Shown: one piece after another, positions 24,776 to 33,181 of the stretch | Layout of the letters: every line of letters starts with the position of its first letter | How positions within the stretch are numbered: position 1 is the first letter of the stretch | Assembly (NCBI RefSeq): GCF_003865375.1 | Contig: NZ_RQVS01000009.1 | Coordinates: 1 to 64,000 of the forward strand | Length of the DNA: 64,000 bases | Origin: Gulosibacter macacae | GTDB lineage: Bacteria; Actinomycetota; Actinomycetes; Actinomycetales; Microbacteriaceae | Direction of reading: 5' to 3' | Notes under the pieces: model-generated | What the model was told of the DNA's origin: nothing | Seen by the model: the letters and a program-made list of their open reading frames with translations, nothing else | The model's database searches: none | Translations under genes and position numbers: made by a program

Positions 24776-26980
24776 GTGCTGATGGCCTGGCGGCTTGCGA
24801 TCGATTTCGGTACGTCGAATACAGCGGCGGCGATCGAAGTTCAGGGTGTCGTGCGACCCATCGCGTTGAGCGATGGCGGCATCACCATGCCCTCCGCAGT
24901 CGTGCTCACACCCACCGGATTCCGCGTCGGTGAAGAAGCCATCAACGCGCAATTGCGTCACCCCGATGGCTTCGAGCGCACGCCGAAGGCGCTCATCGGC
25001 CGCGGTGAAGTGGTGCTTGCGGGGCAGATTGTGAGCCCCGAATCGCTCATCACCGAGGTCTACTCGTATGTGCGCGAAGCGGCGCTCCGCCGGCAGAATG
25101 GCGAGCAGCCCTCGGAAGTGTGGCTCACGCATCCGGTTGCCTGGGCGCCCTCGCAGGTTGAGGCGTTGCGCACCGGCGCGATTAAGGCGGGCTTCGTGCC
25201 CGAGACGATTCGCACTGTGCCCGAGCCGATCGCGGCCGCCGCCCACTACGCCCGCAACCACAGTGCCGCGCCGGGTTCCCGCGTCGCGGTTTTCGACTTT
25301 GGCGGCGGCACGCTCGACATCGCGGTGCTCGAGCGCGCCCCGCAGCTGCCGGTCGGCTACAAGGTGCTCGCCTACGGCGGCGACCCGGTGCTCGGTGGCC
25401 GCACCTTCGACGCTCGTCTGCTCGACTGGACCCTCGAGACACTCGCCCGTCGCGGACACGAAGAGCTCGCCGAACGCCTGCACCGCCCGAAGACAATGGC
25501 GGAACTGCGGGCGCAGACCTCGCTGAGCCGCGCCGTCACGGCCGCGAAGACTGAGCTGTCGACGCGCCCGGATGCGGATGTCTCGGTGAGTCTCGGCGAT
25601 GACGACGCGGTGGTGACGATCACCCGCGCCGAGTACGAGAAGCTCATTGCCGATGACATGGCTCGCGCGGCAAAGCTGCTCACCGATGTCTTTGAGCGCG
25701 TATCGGGGCCGGCCCCCGAGGTGCTCTACCTCACGGGTGGTTCTTCCCGCACTCCGGCGATCAGCCAGATGATCAAGGAACGCACACAGATCACAATTGC
25801 GACGCTTGACGACCCGAAGCTCGTGGTGCCTGAGGGCGCGCTCTTCGTGGGGAACACCTCGGCCCGCGGTGCGAACCCGGGTCGCGCTACCGGCAGCACG
25901 CCGGCTCGACCCGCTCAACCGCCGGTGCGGCCCGCTGGTGGTCCGGCCGCGCCTGGTGCGCCTTCCGGTGCTGCGAACCAGCAGCGTCCAGCAAGCCCGG
26001 TGGGACCGGCCGGTCCTGCGAGCCCGGTTGGTCCGGCTGGTCCGAACCGCCCCGGTGGCCCCAGTGGTACGAACGGGCCGACAGGTCCTGGCGGCAACTG
26101 GAACAACACCGGCGTCGTGCCGCGTCCAACCACGGGCGCGCCCGCCAGGCCTGCCCCGGCACCGACCGGCGCAAATCGCACGCAGTTCCCGTCGGGGCCC
26201 GCGCCCTCATTCCCGGGCAATGCCGCCCGTCCCGCAGGCGCACCGCAGCCGACCCCATCGAACTCGCAACGGCCCTTTGGCATCGCCGGCCCTGGTGCCC
26301 CTGCCAATAGCGCCGCAATGGCCAACCGTGAACGTCCCAAGAAGAAGAAGCTCGGCACCGGTGCGCTCATCGGCATCATTGTTGCCGCACTCGTCGTCGT
26401 TGGTGGCGGTATTTGGGGTGCCACGGCACTCCTCGGCGGAGGCGGCGGCAACACCGAAGAGACCACTGCAGTAGAGACCATTGATGTGCCGACCGGCAAC
26501 ATTGATTGCTGGGATGGGTCGACCGCGGCAAGCGGCGCGAACTGCCCGGCCCTCGATAGCGAGGCGGCACTCAATTGGGTGGTGAAGGTTGATGGCGCGT
26601 TCTGCACGCCGACCGAAATCGAGGGTGCAACCGCGAACGAATGCACCTGGTACGACCGCCCGAACACGCACCTGTTCATCATGAAGTTCGACTCGCACGA
26701 GTCGGCGGTGTCGTACGGCGAGACGGCCTACGGCAGCAATGGCTCCGATTGGAACCTTGGCGAAGAGCGCACCGGCCTCACCTGGGAAGGTCCCTTCGAC
26801 CAGTCACCGGGCGGCTACTCGCACTACTACGTCTACGACGGTCAGCCCTATGCCATCTTCGCCCGCATGGACAACGGTGCGAGCGGCGGCCACGACACGC
26901 TGAGCCAGTTCAGTAACCGATTCAAGCCGAAGTCGCTCGCCGATCTGCGCTACGCGCTCGCCACGACTGAGCGCGTATGA
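24776..26980 (+). CDS. membrane-anchored Hsp70-family protein
   Basis: A 734-residue protein. The N-terminal 360 residues are an Hsp70/actin-fold ATPase: IDFGTSNTAAA (9-19), VPEPIAAAAHYA, FDFGGGTLDIAV and LTGGSSRTP. The Hsp70 substrate-binding domain is absent. Instead there is a Pro/Gly/Ala-rich linker (about 365-518), a basic KKKK stop, one transmembrane helix (about 527-550) and an extracytoplasmic C-terminal domain of about 170 residues with four cysteines. It may signal or chaperone across the membrane together with the flanking dynamin-like GTPases. GAAAGGA sits 4 nt before GTG 24776 and 10 nt before ATG 24782, so either may start it. Its stop overlaps the next start (ATGA). Confidence 0.82.
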   Translation: MLMAWRLAIDFGTSNTAAAIEVQGVVRPIALSDGGITMPSAVVLTPTGFRVGEEAINAQLRHPDGFERTPKALIGRGEVVLAGQIVSPESLITEVYSYVREAALRRQNGEQPSEVWLTHPVAWAPSQVEALRTGAIKAGFVPETIRTVPEPIAAAAHYARNHSAAPGSRVAVFDFGGGTLDIAVLERAPQLPVGYKVLAYGGDPVLGGRTFDARLLDWTLETLARRGHEELAERLHRPKTMAELRAQTSLSRAVTAAKTELSTRPDADVSVSLGDDDAVVTITRAEYEKLIADDMARAAKLLTDVFERVSGPAPEVLYLTGGSSRTPAISQMIKERTQITIATLDDPKLVVPEGALFVGNTSARGANPGRATGSTPARPAQPPVRPAGGPAAPGAPSGAANQQRPASPVGPAGPASPVGPAGPNRPGGPSGTNGPTGPGGNWNNTGVVPRPTTGAPARPAPAPTGANRTQFPSGPAPSFPGNAARPAGAPQPTPSNSQRPFGIAGPGAPANSAAMANRERPKKKKLGTGALIGIIVAALVVVGGGIWGATALLGGGGGNTEETTAVETIDVPTGNIDCWDGSTAASGANCPALDSEAALNWVVKVDGAFCTPTEIEGATANECTWYDRPNTHLFIMKFDSHESAVSYGETAYGSNGSDWNLGEERTGLTWEGPFDQSPGGYSHYYVYDGQPYAIFARMDNGASGGHDTLSQFSNRFKPKSLADLRYALATTERV

Positions 26981-28425
26981 ACAGTCGGCAGGCGAGTGAC
27001 CAGATGCGTCGTGCGGTGCTCGACCTCTGCGACGCATTCGACTCCGTCGACCGTCGCGGCACCGCGCGAGTTACCGACCAGGTGCGGCGTTCACTCGATG
27101 ACACCATCCGGCTTGCCGTCGTTGGCCGCGTGAAGGCTGGTAAGTCAACGCTCGTCAACGCGCTCGTCGGCCGGGTCGTGGCGCCCACGAGCGCCGTCGA
27201 ATGCACGAAGATCACGACGCACTACGTGTTCGGCGGGCCCGAGCGCGGCGAAGTGGTGTTGCGCGATGGCCGCCGGGTGCCGTTCGATCTCGTCGGTGGC
27301 GCGCTGCCAGAACACCTGCCGGTGCCGCTGGAACACATCGCCAATGCGGTGGTCTATCTGCAGTCAGAAGTACTGCGCGATATGACGCTCATTGATACGC
27401 CCGGTCTTGCCACGACCACAACGAGCTACGAAGAAGCCACGCGGCGCACTGTGCTCGGACACGAGGGTGTGCGCGCCGCTGATGCCCTCGTCTACGTTTT
27501 TCACGACATGCCACTGCGCGACGACATGGAGTTCTTGCGCGAATGGGGCAGCGTCACTGCCACGCCCGGCGAGGCCGCAGCGCGGGCCATCGGCGTGCTC
27601 AGCCACGCCGACACCTTCGGTGGCACGCCCTGGGGTGCTGATGACCCGATTACCCTCGCCCGCGAACGGGCGGCCACCTTTGCCGCCCAGCACGGCGCAC
27701 ATATCGGCAGCGTCGTGGCCGTCGCCGGCAATATGGCCCAGGCGGCACGCGCGGGACTCGTCCGCGAATCGGATGCGAGCATCCTCGCGGAGCTCTCGCG
27801 CATGCCCGATCTCGACCTCGAGTTGCGTGGTAGCGAGGATTACGCAGAGATCGCGCCCGGCGTCGCGAATATCGAAGTGTCGCGCTTGGTGGAGTTGATC
27901 GGTGAGTATGGCCTCCGCCACGGTCGCACTCCGGCGCGCCAGGGCGCCCGGGCGCTGAGCGATTGGCTGGTCGGCGCCTCAGGCGTGGATGAACTCCGTC
28001 GCGCCCTCGCCGTGCGCTATGTCGGCCGCTACGCCTATGTGAAAACCCGCCGCGCCCTCGAACAGCTCGACCGACTCGCGTGGAGCAATGGCGCGCCACC
28101 GCCGCTGCGGGCCATGGTTGCCGAGGCGCACCTGCGTTCTGAACTGCATCCGTTGCAAGAACTGGATGCGCTGGAACGGTTGGCTGCGCTTGAACCGACG
28201 CACCCGCTTGTCGCCATGCTCGATCGACAGCTCGCGGCTCGCAATGATGCGGAGAAGCTCGCGATGCCGCCGTCGTCGTCGCCTATGCAATTGCGCGAGC
28301 GAGCGCTGCAGTGGTCGGTGGAAGCCCGGCGCGCGGCGGTTGTGGAGCCCTACCCGGTGCGTCAGAACGCTTACCAGGTGCTTGACCGCTCGTTCACGAA
28401 TTTGGCGCTGCGGCTCGGCCGCTAG
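26977..28425 (+). CDS. dynamin-like GTPase (second of the cluster)
   Basis: A 482-residue GTPase. G1 is GRVKAGKST (50-58), G2 region ECTKITTHY, G3 DTPG (140-143) and a G4-like SHAD (209-212). The C-terminal half is helical and lacks the hydrophobic segment of the first dynamin-like protein, so the two differ and might form a heteromeric pair, as described for other bacterial dynamin pairs. The start overlaps the Hsp70-like stop by ATGA, implying coupled translation. Confidence 0.8.
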   Translation: MNSRQASDQMRRAVLDLCDAFDSVDRRGTARVTDQVRRSLDDTIRLAVVGRVKAGKSTLVNALVGRVVAPTSAVECTKITTHYVFGGPERGEVVLRDGRRVPFDLVGGALPEHLPVPLEHIANAVVYLQSEVLRDMTLIDTPGLATTTTSYEEATRRTVLGHEGVRAADALVYVFHDMPLRDDMEFLREWGSVTATPGEAAARAIGVLSHADTFGGTPWGADDPITLARERAATFAAQHGAHIGSVVAVAGNMAQAARAGLVRESDASILAELSRMPDLDLELRGSEDYAEIAPGVANIEVSRLVELIGEYGLRHGRTPARQGARALSDWLVGASGVDELRRALAVRYVGRYAYVKTRRALEQLDRLAWSNGAPPPLRAMVAEAHLRSELHPLQELDALERLAALEPTHPLVAMLDRQLAARNDAEKLAMPPSSSPMQLRERALQWSVEARRAAVVEPYPVRQNAYQVLDRSFTNLALRLGR

Positions 28426-28482
28426 GCCAAACCGCAGCGCCAACTGCCTACTGCTGAGTGTGCTGCTGCGCAGGAACGCGCG

Positions 28483-29109
28483 CTAGTTAAACAGATCGTC
28501 GAAGACGCCGCCGTCGAGGTCGCCGCCGGTGCCGTCGATCACATCTGTGCCGTCCATCGCATCTGTGCCGTCCAACACATCATGGTCGGGAGCGGTGAAG
28601 GGGTCGTCGGCGTCGAGCGCGTGGTCGTGGCTCAGCGCATCCGTGGCGTCGAGCTCACCGTCGTTACCGAACGCGAAGGTGGTGAACTCGTCAAAGGCAC
28701 CGGAGTTGCCCTCGAATGACTCGGCTTCGTCAAGCAGGTAGTCAGACTCGGTGTGCGAGGCCGCGCCATCTTGCCCATCTTGCCCATCAAGTTCGTCGGT
28801 CTCGCCGTCACTGTCGCTGTCATCGGCCAACTCACCGTCGGCCGATTGCGCGGCGCCACCGAAGGCGGAGGTGTCAATCAGGAACTCCGACTCGTCGTAG
28901 CCCTCGCCGGCCTCGTCAATCAAATTGCCGTCTTCGGCGACATCGGTCGTGGGGGAGATCGGGTCGTAGCTGTCGACGAGGTGGTCGACGATGCCGGGCG
29001 GTGCGATGAAGGTGTCATCGAGCATGCCGTCCCAGGCCTCACTGCTCAGGGTCGGGGCGTCACCGAGCAGCGGTTCCTCATTCATCGTGGACTCGTCTGG
29101 CGTCAACAT
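28483..29109 (-). CDS. acidic hypothetical protein downstream of the DxDGDG genes
   Basis: A 208-residue, strongly Asp/Glu-rich protein with no signal peptide, membrane helix or recognised domain. It lacks the regular 13-residue DxDGDG repeat of its neighbours but has degenerate Asp-Gly runs (DSDSDGETDELDGQDGQDG near 135-155; DGTDAMDGTDVIDGTG near the C-terminus). ATG 29109 has GAAGGA upstream; the frame is open further upstream, where it runs through a hairpin. It is last in the row of four acidic genes and lacks the GGAACTTT-type promoter of the other three. Confidence 0.65.
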   Translation of the reverse strand: MLTPDESTMNEEPLLGDAPTLSSEAWDGMLDDTFIAPPGIVDHLVDSYDPISPTTDVAEDGNLIDEAGEGYDESEFLIDTSAFGGAAQSADGELADDSDSDGETDELDGQDGQDGAASHTESDYLLDEAESFEGNSGAFDEFTTFAFGNDGELDATDALSHDHALDADDPFTAPDHDVLDGTDAMDGTDVIDGTGGDLDGGVFDDLFN

Positions 29110-29157
29110 GAGCGTTCCTTCGCGGTGCAGAAGCGGGAGAAGTGTGGGGGAGGTGCC

Positions 29158-29193
29158 GGTGTGCCGGGCGGTGTATTCACCGCCCGGCACACC
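29158..29193. terminator. 16-bp perfect hairpin between DxDGDG gene 3 and the acidic gene
   Basis: The arms 29158-29173 and 29178-29193 are perfectly complementary around a TATT loop, 17 bp after the stop of the 29210-30859 gene. There is no T-run, but the stem is very stable. It should end or strongly reduce transcription into the last acidic gene. Confidence 0.65.
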
Positions 29194-29209
29194 GAGACTT
29201 GCAGCCGGC

Positions 29210-30859
29210 CTAGTAGTCGATGACCCCGTCGCCATCGACGTCGTAGCTGTCGATGACGCCGTCGCCGTCGGTGTCGTAGCCAACGGTGTCGTAGACGCCG
29301 TCGCCGTCAGTGTCGATACCGATCACGTCGACCACGCCGTCACCGTCGAGGTCGGTGCCGAAGGCGTCGGTCACGCCGTCGCCGTCGGTGTCGAAGTAGG
29401 CCGAGTCGTGGACGCCATCGCCATCACTGTCGAAGGTGTCTTCGGAGTAGCCGCTGTACGAGTCGCCGCCCGAGGAGTCGGTGCCGGCACCGGTCGGGTC
29501 GGCCACCGGCTCAGTGGTCGGCTCTTCGGGGGTGGGCTCGGTGGTCGGCTCTTCCGCAGTCGGGGCCTCGGGGGTGGGCTCTGCAACGGGGCTCGTGGAC
29601 GAGACGCTGCCGTCGTCGAAGGTGTCGAGCTCGCCGTCACCATCGGTGTCGTAGGCGTAGCTGTCGATCGTGCCATCGCCATCCGTGTCAGCCATGACGG
29701 TGTCGATCTGGCCGTCGCCGTCGGTGTCGACGCCGATGGTGTCGATGTAGCCGTCGCCGTCGGTGTCGACGCCCACCGTGTCGACGTAGCCGTCGCCATC
29801 GGTGTCGATTTCGTAGACGTCGATGGTGCCGTCACCGTCGATGTCGGATGCGTAGGTCTCGCTGTAGCCGTCGCCGTCGAGGTCGATGTAGCCCGAGTCG
29901 CCACCGGCCGGGGGTGCCGTCGGGTCGGTCGTCGGGTCGGTGCTCGGATCGGTGGTCGGGTCACCAACCGGTGCCGCGCCGCCACCCTGGTTGCCGCCGG
30001 TGCCGCCGGTGCCGCCGGTGCCGCTGTCGACGACGCCGTCGCCATCGGTGTCGAGGCCGGCGGTCTCGTAGGTGCCGTCGCCGTCGGTGTCGGTCGCGAA
30101 GGTGTCGTAGCTGCCGTCGCCGTCGGTGTCGACGCCGAGGGTCTCGTGGTAGCCGTCGCCGTCAAGATCGGCGGTCACGGTGTCGTACACGCCGTCGCCG
30201 TCAGTGTCGGTCTGGAGCACGTCGACGTAGCCGTCGCCGTCCACGTCGGTGCCGAGCGACTCAGCAACGCCGTCGCCGTCGAGATCGAAGTAGCCCGAGT
30301 CGGCGACGCCGTCGCCGTCGGAGTCGAAGGCCTCAGCGGTGTGCTCGCCAGTCGGAGCCGGTGCGGTGTTGCCAATCGGGTCGGTGTTCGAGTCGGTGTT
30401 CGACTCGGGCGCGGGAGCCGGCGAGTTCGACTCGGGCGCCGGAGTCGGGGCCGGGTTGTTCGGCTGCGAGGGCTCGGGCTGCGTGGTGTCGGGCTCAGTC
30501 AGGTTTGGGGTCGGAGCCGGCACCGGCGAGGGGTTGGGCGAGTTCGACTCAGGCGCGTTCGAGCCCTCACCGAAGGCCTCGGCCTTGTCTGCGAAGCCGT
30601 CGCCGTCGGTGTCGATGTAGGCCATGTCGGGCTGGCCGTCACCGTCAGTGTCGACGATGGTGGTCTCGGCGCGGCCGTCGCCATCCATGTCAGCCTGGGC
30701 GAGGTCGGTGTCGCCGTCGCCGTCGCCGTCGGTGTCAATGAGCACTGCGTCGTGCTTGCCGTCGCCATCGAGGTCGATGGTGGTGGCTTCGTTGACGCCG
30801 TCGTAGTCGAGGTCGAGGTTGTTCTGGTTCGAGCTGCTGGGGGTGTGGTTCGTGGTCAT
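29210..30859 (-). CDS. DxDGDG-repeat acidic protein 3 (549 residues)
   Basis: The product has about 27 copies of a 13-residue unit of the type DTDGDGVYDTVTA, a calcium-binding loop pattern as in thrombospondin type 3 or dockerin-like repeats. The repeats form four blocks (about residues 15-90, 170-275, 315-410, 470-549) separated by Pro/Thr/Glu/Asn-rich linkers. There is no signal peptide, lipobox, transmembrane helix or LPxTG sorting motif, so export is unexplained. Calcium binding is inferred from the Asp/Gly spacing. ATG 30859 has a GAAAGG-type ribosome site. A GGAACTTTCC promoter lies at 30908-30939. Confidence 0.78.
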   Translation of the reverse strand: MTTNHTPSSSNQNNLDLDYDGVNEATTIDLDGDGKHDAVLIDTDGDGDGDTDLAQADMDGDGRAETTIVDTDGDGQPDMAYIDTDGDGFADKAEAFGEGSNAPESNSPNPSPVPAPTPNLTEPDTTQPEPSQPNNPAPTPAPESNSPAPAPESNTDSNTDPIGNTAPAPTGEHTAEAFDSDGDGVADSGYFDLDGDGVAESLGTDVDGDGYVDVLQTDTDGDGVYDTVTADLDGDGYHETLGVDTDGDGSYDTFATDTDGDGTYETAGLDTDGDGVVDSGTGGTGGTGGNQGGGAAPVGDPTTDPSTDPTTDPTAPPAGGDSGYIDLDGDGYSETYASDIDGDGTIDVYEIDTDGDGYVDTVGVDTDGDGYIDTIGVDTDGDGQIDTVMADTDGDGTIDSYAYDTDGDGELDTFDDGSVSSTSPVAEPTPEAPTAEEPTTEPTPEEPTTEPVADPTGAGTDSSGGDSYSGYSEDTFDSDGDGVHDSAYFDTDGDGVTDAFGTDLDGDGVVDVIGIDTDGDGVYDTVGYDTDGDGVIDSYDVDGDGVIDY

Positions 30860-30907
30860 GGTCCCGGCCTTTCGGTGTGTGGAGAAGTCGTTGGGAAGTT
30901 AGTCAGT

Positions 30908-30939
30908 AGTTAGATGCGCGGGGCGAGAGGAAAGTTCCC
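30908..30939 (-). promoter_or_regulatory. ECF-type promoter of DxDGDG gene 3
   Basis: On the minus strand GGGAACTTTCC (30929-30939) is followed by exactly 12 bp and CATCTAACT (30908-30916). GGAAC-type -35 elements are the hallmark of ECF sigma promoters. Two sister promoters have identical spacing, at 32155-32186 and 32986-33017. Confidence 0.75.
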
Positions 30940-30951
30940 GCCCCGCGCATC
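30913..30951. terminator. 13-bp perfect inverted repeat around the gene 3 promoter
   Basis: GATGCGCGGGGCG (30913-30925) and its exact complement (30939-30951) enclose a 13-nt loop that holds the -35 element. It begins 10 bp after the stop of DxDGDG gene 2, so it could terminate gene 2 transcription while carrying the promoter of gene 3. Confidence 0.6.
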
Positions 30952-30960
30952 CGGAGTTTC

Positions 30961-32112
30961 TTAGAGGTCGTAGGTCGAGTCGAACTGGCCGTCGCCGTCG
31001 GTGTCGACGACGACCGAGTCGAGCACGCCGTCGCCTTCGGTGTCGACCATGGCCGAGTCGTAGAGACCATCGCCGTCGGTGTCCACGAAGACCACTTCGG
31101 CCAGGCCGTCGCCGTCGAAGTCGCTGCCGAGTGCGTCAACGACGCCGTCGCCGTCGATGTCGACGTAGGTCGACTCGTTGATGCCATCACCGTCGAGGTC
31201 GAACTGCGGGCCGGTCGACGGGCTGTCGATGCCGGTGTCGGTGAGGTCGGTGGTCTCGTCCATGATGCCGTCACCATCGGTGTCGGTGAGCATGGTGTCG
31301 AAGCGACCGTCACCGTCGGTGTCGTGCAGCTGGGTGTCGACGTAACCGTCGCCATCCGTGTCAACTTCGGCGTAGTCGAAGGTGCCGTCGAAGCTCGTGT
31401 CAACGAGGCGGCCGTCGATGTCGCCGTCGCCGTCGATGTCGATCTGCACCTCGTCGACGAGGCCATCGTTGTTCTGGTCAATGTTTGACTGGTCGACTAC
31501 GCCGTCGCCGTCGAGGTCATAGTCGGTCACGTCAACTACGCCGTCGCCATCGAGGTCGTAGGCCGCCGAGGAGGAGTAGCCCTCGGGCGTGATGTCGTCG
31601 ACCGTGACCGCCTCGGGCTGTCCCGAGGGCTCCGGCGTCGGCGCTGGCGCACCCTCGTCGTTGATCGGCTCGGCCGTGCTCTCGGAGAGGTCACCATCGG
31701 CAAGGCCGTCGCCGTCGTTGTCGAAGTACGACTCATCGATGACACCGTCGCCGTCGAGGTCGACCGAGGTGGCGTCGTTGACGCCGTCGCCGTCGAGGTC
31801 CATCTGGAAGAGGTCGGCCTGGCCATCGCCATCGGTGTCGATTGCCACCATGTCGATCTTGCCGTCGCCGTCGAAGTCGTACTGGGTGGCGTCGGCCACG
31901 CCGTCGCCATCGAGGTCGAGGTCGTTGACGACGCTGTCGCCGTAGGTGTTCGAGTCAACGATGTTGCTGTCGTCCGAACCTTCTGGCGCCGGCACCGGCT
32001 GCGACTCGACAGGTTCGTTGTTGGTCACGCCGTCGGCGGGAACCGAGTCGGCGGCGCTGGCAGCGCTGGCACTGCTGAGGTTCTCGTTGTTGAAGCTGAG
32101 GTTCTGCGACAT
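30961..32112 (-). CDS. DxDGDG-repeat acidic protein 2 (383 residues)
   Basis: After about 65 Ser/Asn/Glu-rich residues comes a first block of six 13-residue DxDGDG units (about 65-145), a short Pro/Glu linker, and further blocks to the C-terminus. Consecutive units alternate DLDGDG, DFDGDG and DTDGDG. No secretion signal, membrane anchor or enzymatic domain is visible. The frame opens upstream of 32112, but ATG 32110-32112 has GAAAGGA in front and lies downstream of a GGAACTTTCC promoter. Same family as its two neighbours. Confidence 0.78.
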   Translation of the reverse strand: MSQNLSFNNENLSSASAASAADSVPADGVTNNEPVESQPVPAPEGSDDSNIVDSNTYGDSVVNDLDLDGDGVADATQYDFDGDGKIDMVAIDTDGDGQADLFQMDLDGDGVNDATSVDLDGDGVIDESYFDNDGDGLADGDLSESTAEPINDEGAPAPTPEPSGQPEAVTVDDITPEGYSSSAAYDLDGDGVVDVTDYDLDGDGVVDQSNIDQNNDGLVDEVQIDIDGDGDIDGRLVDTSFDGTFDYAEVDTDGDGYVDTQLHDTDGDGRFDTMLTDTDGDGIMDETTDLTDTGIDSPSTGPQFDLDGDGINESTYVDIDGDGVVDALGSDFDGDGLAEVVFVDTDGDGLYDSAMVDTEGDGVLDSVVVDTDGDGQFDSTYDL

Positions 32113-32154
32113 GATCTGGGTCCTTTCGGGAAGTTCTTGCTGTGTGGAGTCAGT

Positions 32155-32186
32155 AGTTGGATGCTCGGGGCGCGAGGAAAGTTCCC
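32155..32186 (-). promoter_or_regulatory. ECF-type promoter of DxDGDG gene 2
   Basis: GGGAACTTTCC (32176-32186) and CATCCAACT (32155-32163) on the minus strand, separated by exactly 12 bp. A 7-bp inverted repeat (GCTCGGG 32163-32169, CCCGAGC 32184-32190) spans it, just after the stop of gene 1. Confidence 0.75.
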
Positions 32187-32199
32187 GAGCGGTCAAAAA

Positions 32200-32955
32200 T
32201 CAGAGGAAGTCGGCGACGTTGCCGCCGTCGAGACCGTCTTCGAAGCTGTCGATGACGCCATCGCCATCGCTGTCGACACCATAGGAGTCGAACTGGCCGT
32301 CGCCGTCGGTGTCGAGCCAGACCGACTCGCCAATACCGTCGCCGTCGAGGTCGGTGAGGAGTGCATCCGCGGCACCATCGCCGTCGGTGTCGATGAGTGC
32401 CGAGTCGAAGACACCATCGCCGTCGGTGTCGACAGTCGCCTCGCCCGAGTAGAAGTCGGGGGAGTCGGTCGTGTCAGCGATCGGGTCGGTGCTGTCCTGG
32501 GGGACTGGCTCGTAGCCGGTGTCGGTGGGAGCGGGCACCGGGGTGGCGCCGGAGTCGAGCGTGTAGAACTCGTCAGCCATACCGTCGCCGTCGGTGTCGA
32601 CCCAAGCGGTGTCGAGCACGCCATCGCCGTCGGTGTCGTACATCGTCGTCTCGATGATGCCGTCGCCGTCGAGGTCAACATCGGCGTAGTCGATGACGCC
32701 ATCGCCATCGGTGTCAATGAAGCGAGTGTCGAGCTGGCCGTCACCGTCGGTGTCGGCGTAGATGTCGTCGACCCGACCGTCGCTGTCAGTGTCGTAGTGG
32801 AACTCGTCGGCGATGCCGTCGCCGTCGACGTCGTATTCGGTGACGTCGGCCGTGCCCGAACCGTTGAGGTCGTGGGCGATCGAGCTTTCGAAGTTGGTGT
32901 CGCTGCCGAGCGTCGGCGGCTGAGTCGGCTGCAGCGGGTTCTCGTTGGTGCTCAT
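32200..32955 (-). CDS. DxDGDG-repeat acidic protein 1 (251 residues)
   Basis: The smallest of the three repeat proteins. About 30 N-terminal residues are followed by roughly ten 13-residue units (YDVDGDGIADEFH and similar), a short Pro/Thr-rich linker around 145-170 and a last block to the C-terminus. It lacks a signal peptide. ATG 32955 has GAAAGGAAT upstream; the gene is the promoter-proximal one, divergent from the ECF sigma gene (227 bp between starts), suggesting a common control. Confidence 0.78.
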   Translation of the reverse strand: MSTNENPLQPTQPPTLGSDTNFESSIAHDLNGSGTADVTEYDVDGDGIADEFHYDTDSDGRVDDIYADTDGDGQLDTRFIDTDGDGVIDYADVDLDGDGIIETTMYDTDGDGVLDTAWVDTDGDGMADEFYTLDSGATPVPAPTDTGYEPVPQDSTDPIADTTDSPDFYSGEATVDTDGDGVFDSALIDTDGDGAADALLTDLDGDGIGESVWLDTDGDGQFDSYGVDSDGDGVIDSFEDGLDGGNVADFL

Positions 32956-32985
32956 GGCTATTCCTTTCGGCAGGTGCGATTCGAG

Positions 32986-33017
32986 AGTTAGATGCGTCGG
33001 GTAGCCGGAAAGTTCCC
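32986..33017 (-). promoter_or_regulatory. ECF-type promoter of DxDGDG gene 1
   Basis: GGGAACTTTCC (33007-33017), 12 bp, CATCTAACT (32986-32994) on the minus strand. The predicted transcript start is about 25 nt before the ATG at 32955. A bulged inverted repeat (from 32994 to 33023) surrounds it as in the sister promoters. Confidence 0.75.
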
Positions 33018-33028
33018 GCACGCTGTTA

Positions 33029-33084
33029 CCGAATCTGAATCAGTCCACCCGAGCATCCACCTAGCGGTTGATTCAGCCGGATTC
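33029..33084. promoter_or_regulatory. inverted repeat in the sigma/DxDGDG divergent region
   Basis: CCGAATCTGAATCA (33029-33042) faces TGATTCAGCCGGATTC (33069-33084): the inner 7-mers TGAATCA/TGATTCA are complementary, and the GAATC/GATTC outer parts pair with a shift. It could be an operator for the sigma gene. No regulator is known. Confidence 0.35.
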
Positions 33085-33181
33085 ACGGGTGCGGCGTCAC
33101 CAAATCGCGCTAGCATCCGGGGAGATTAGGGCGCATTGTCGCCCGCGAATGTGCCAAGTGATGACCCGGATGGAGGGCAGC

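Noticed and set aside
28991-30913. 640-codon plus-strand frame opposite the DxDGDG gene, rich in Val-Ala-Val-Gly
   Set aside because: A mirror of the repeated GACGGCGAC codons. The minus strand has ribosome sites, promoters and conserved unit structure.
29210-32955. Regular DNA repeats that might be read as a CRISPR array or minisatellite
   Set aside because: The period is 39 bp within open frames and units vary at synonymous sites; there are no constant repeats with unique spacers and no cas genes.
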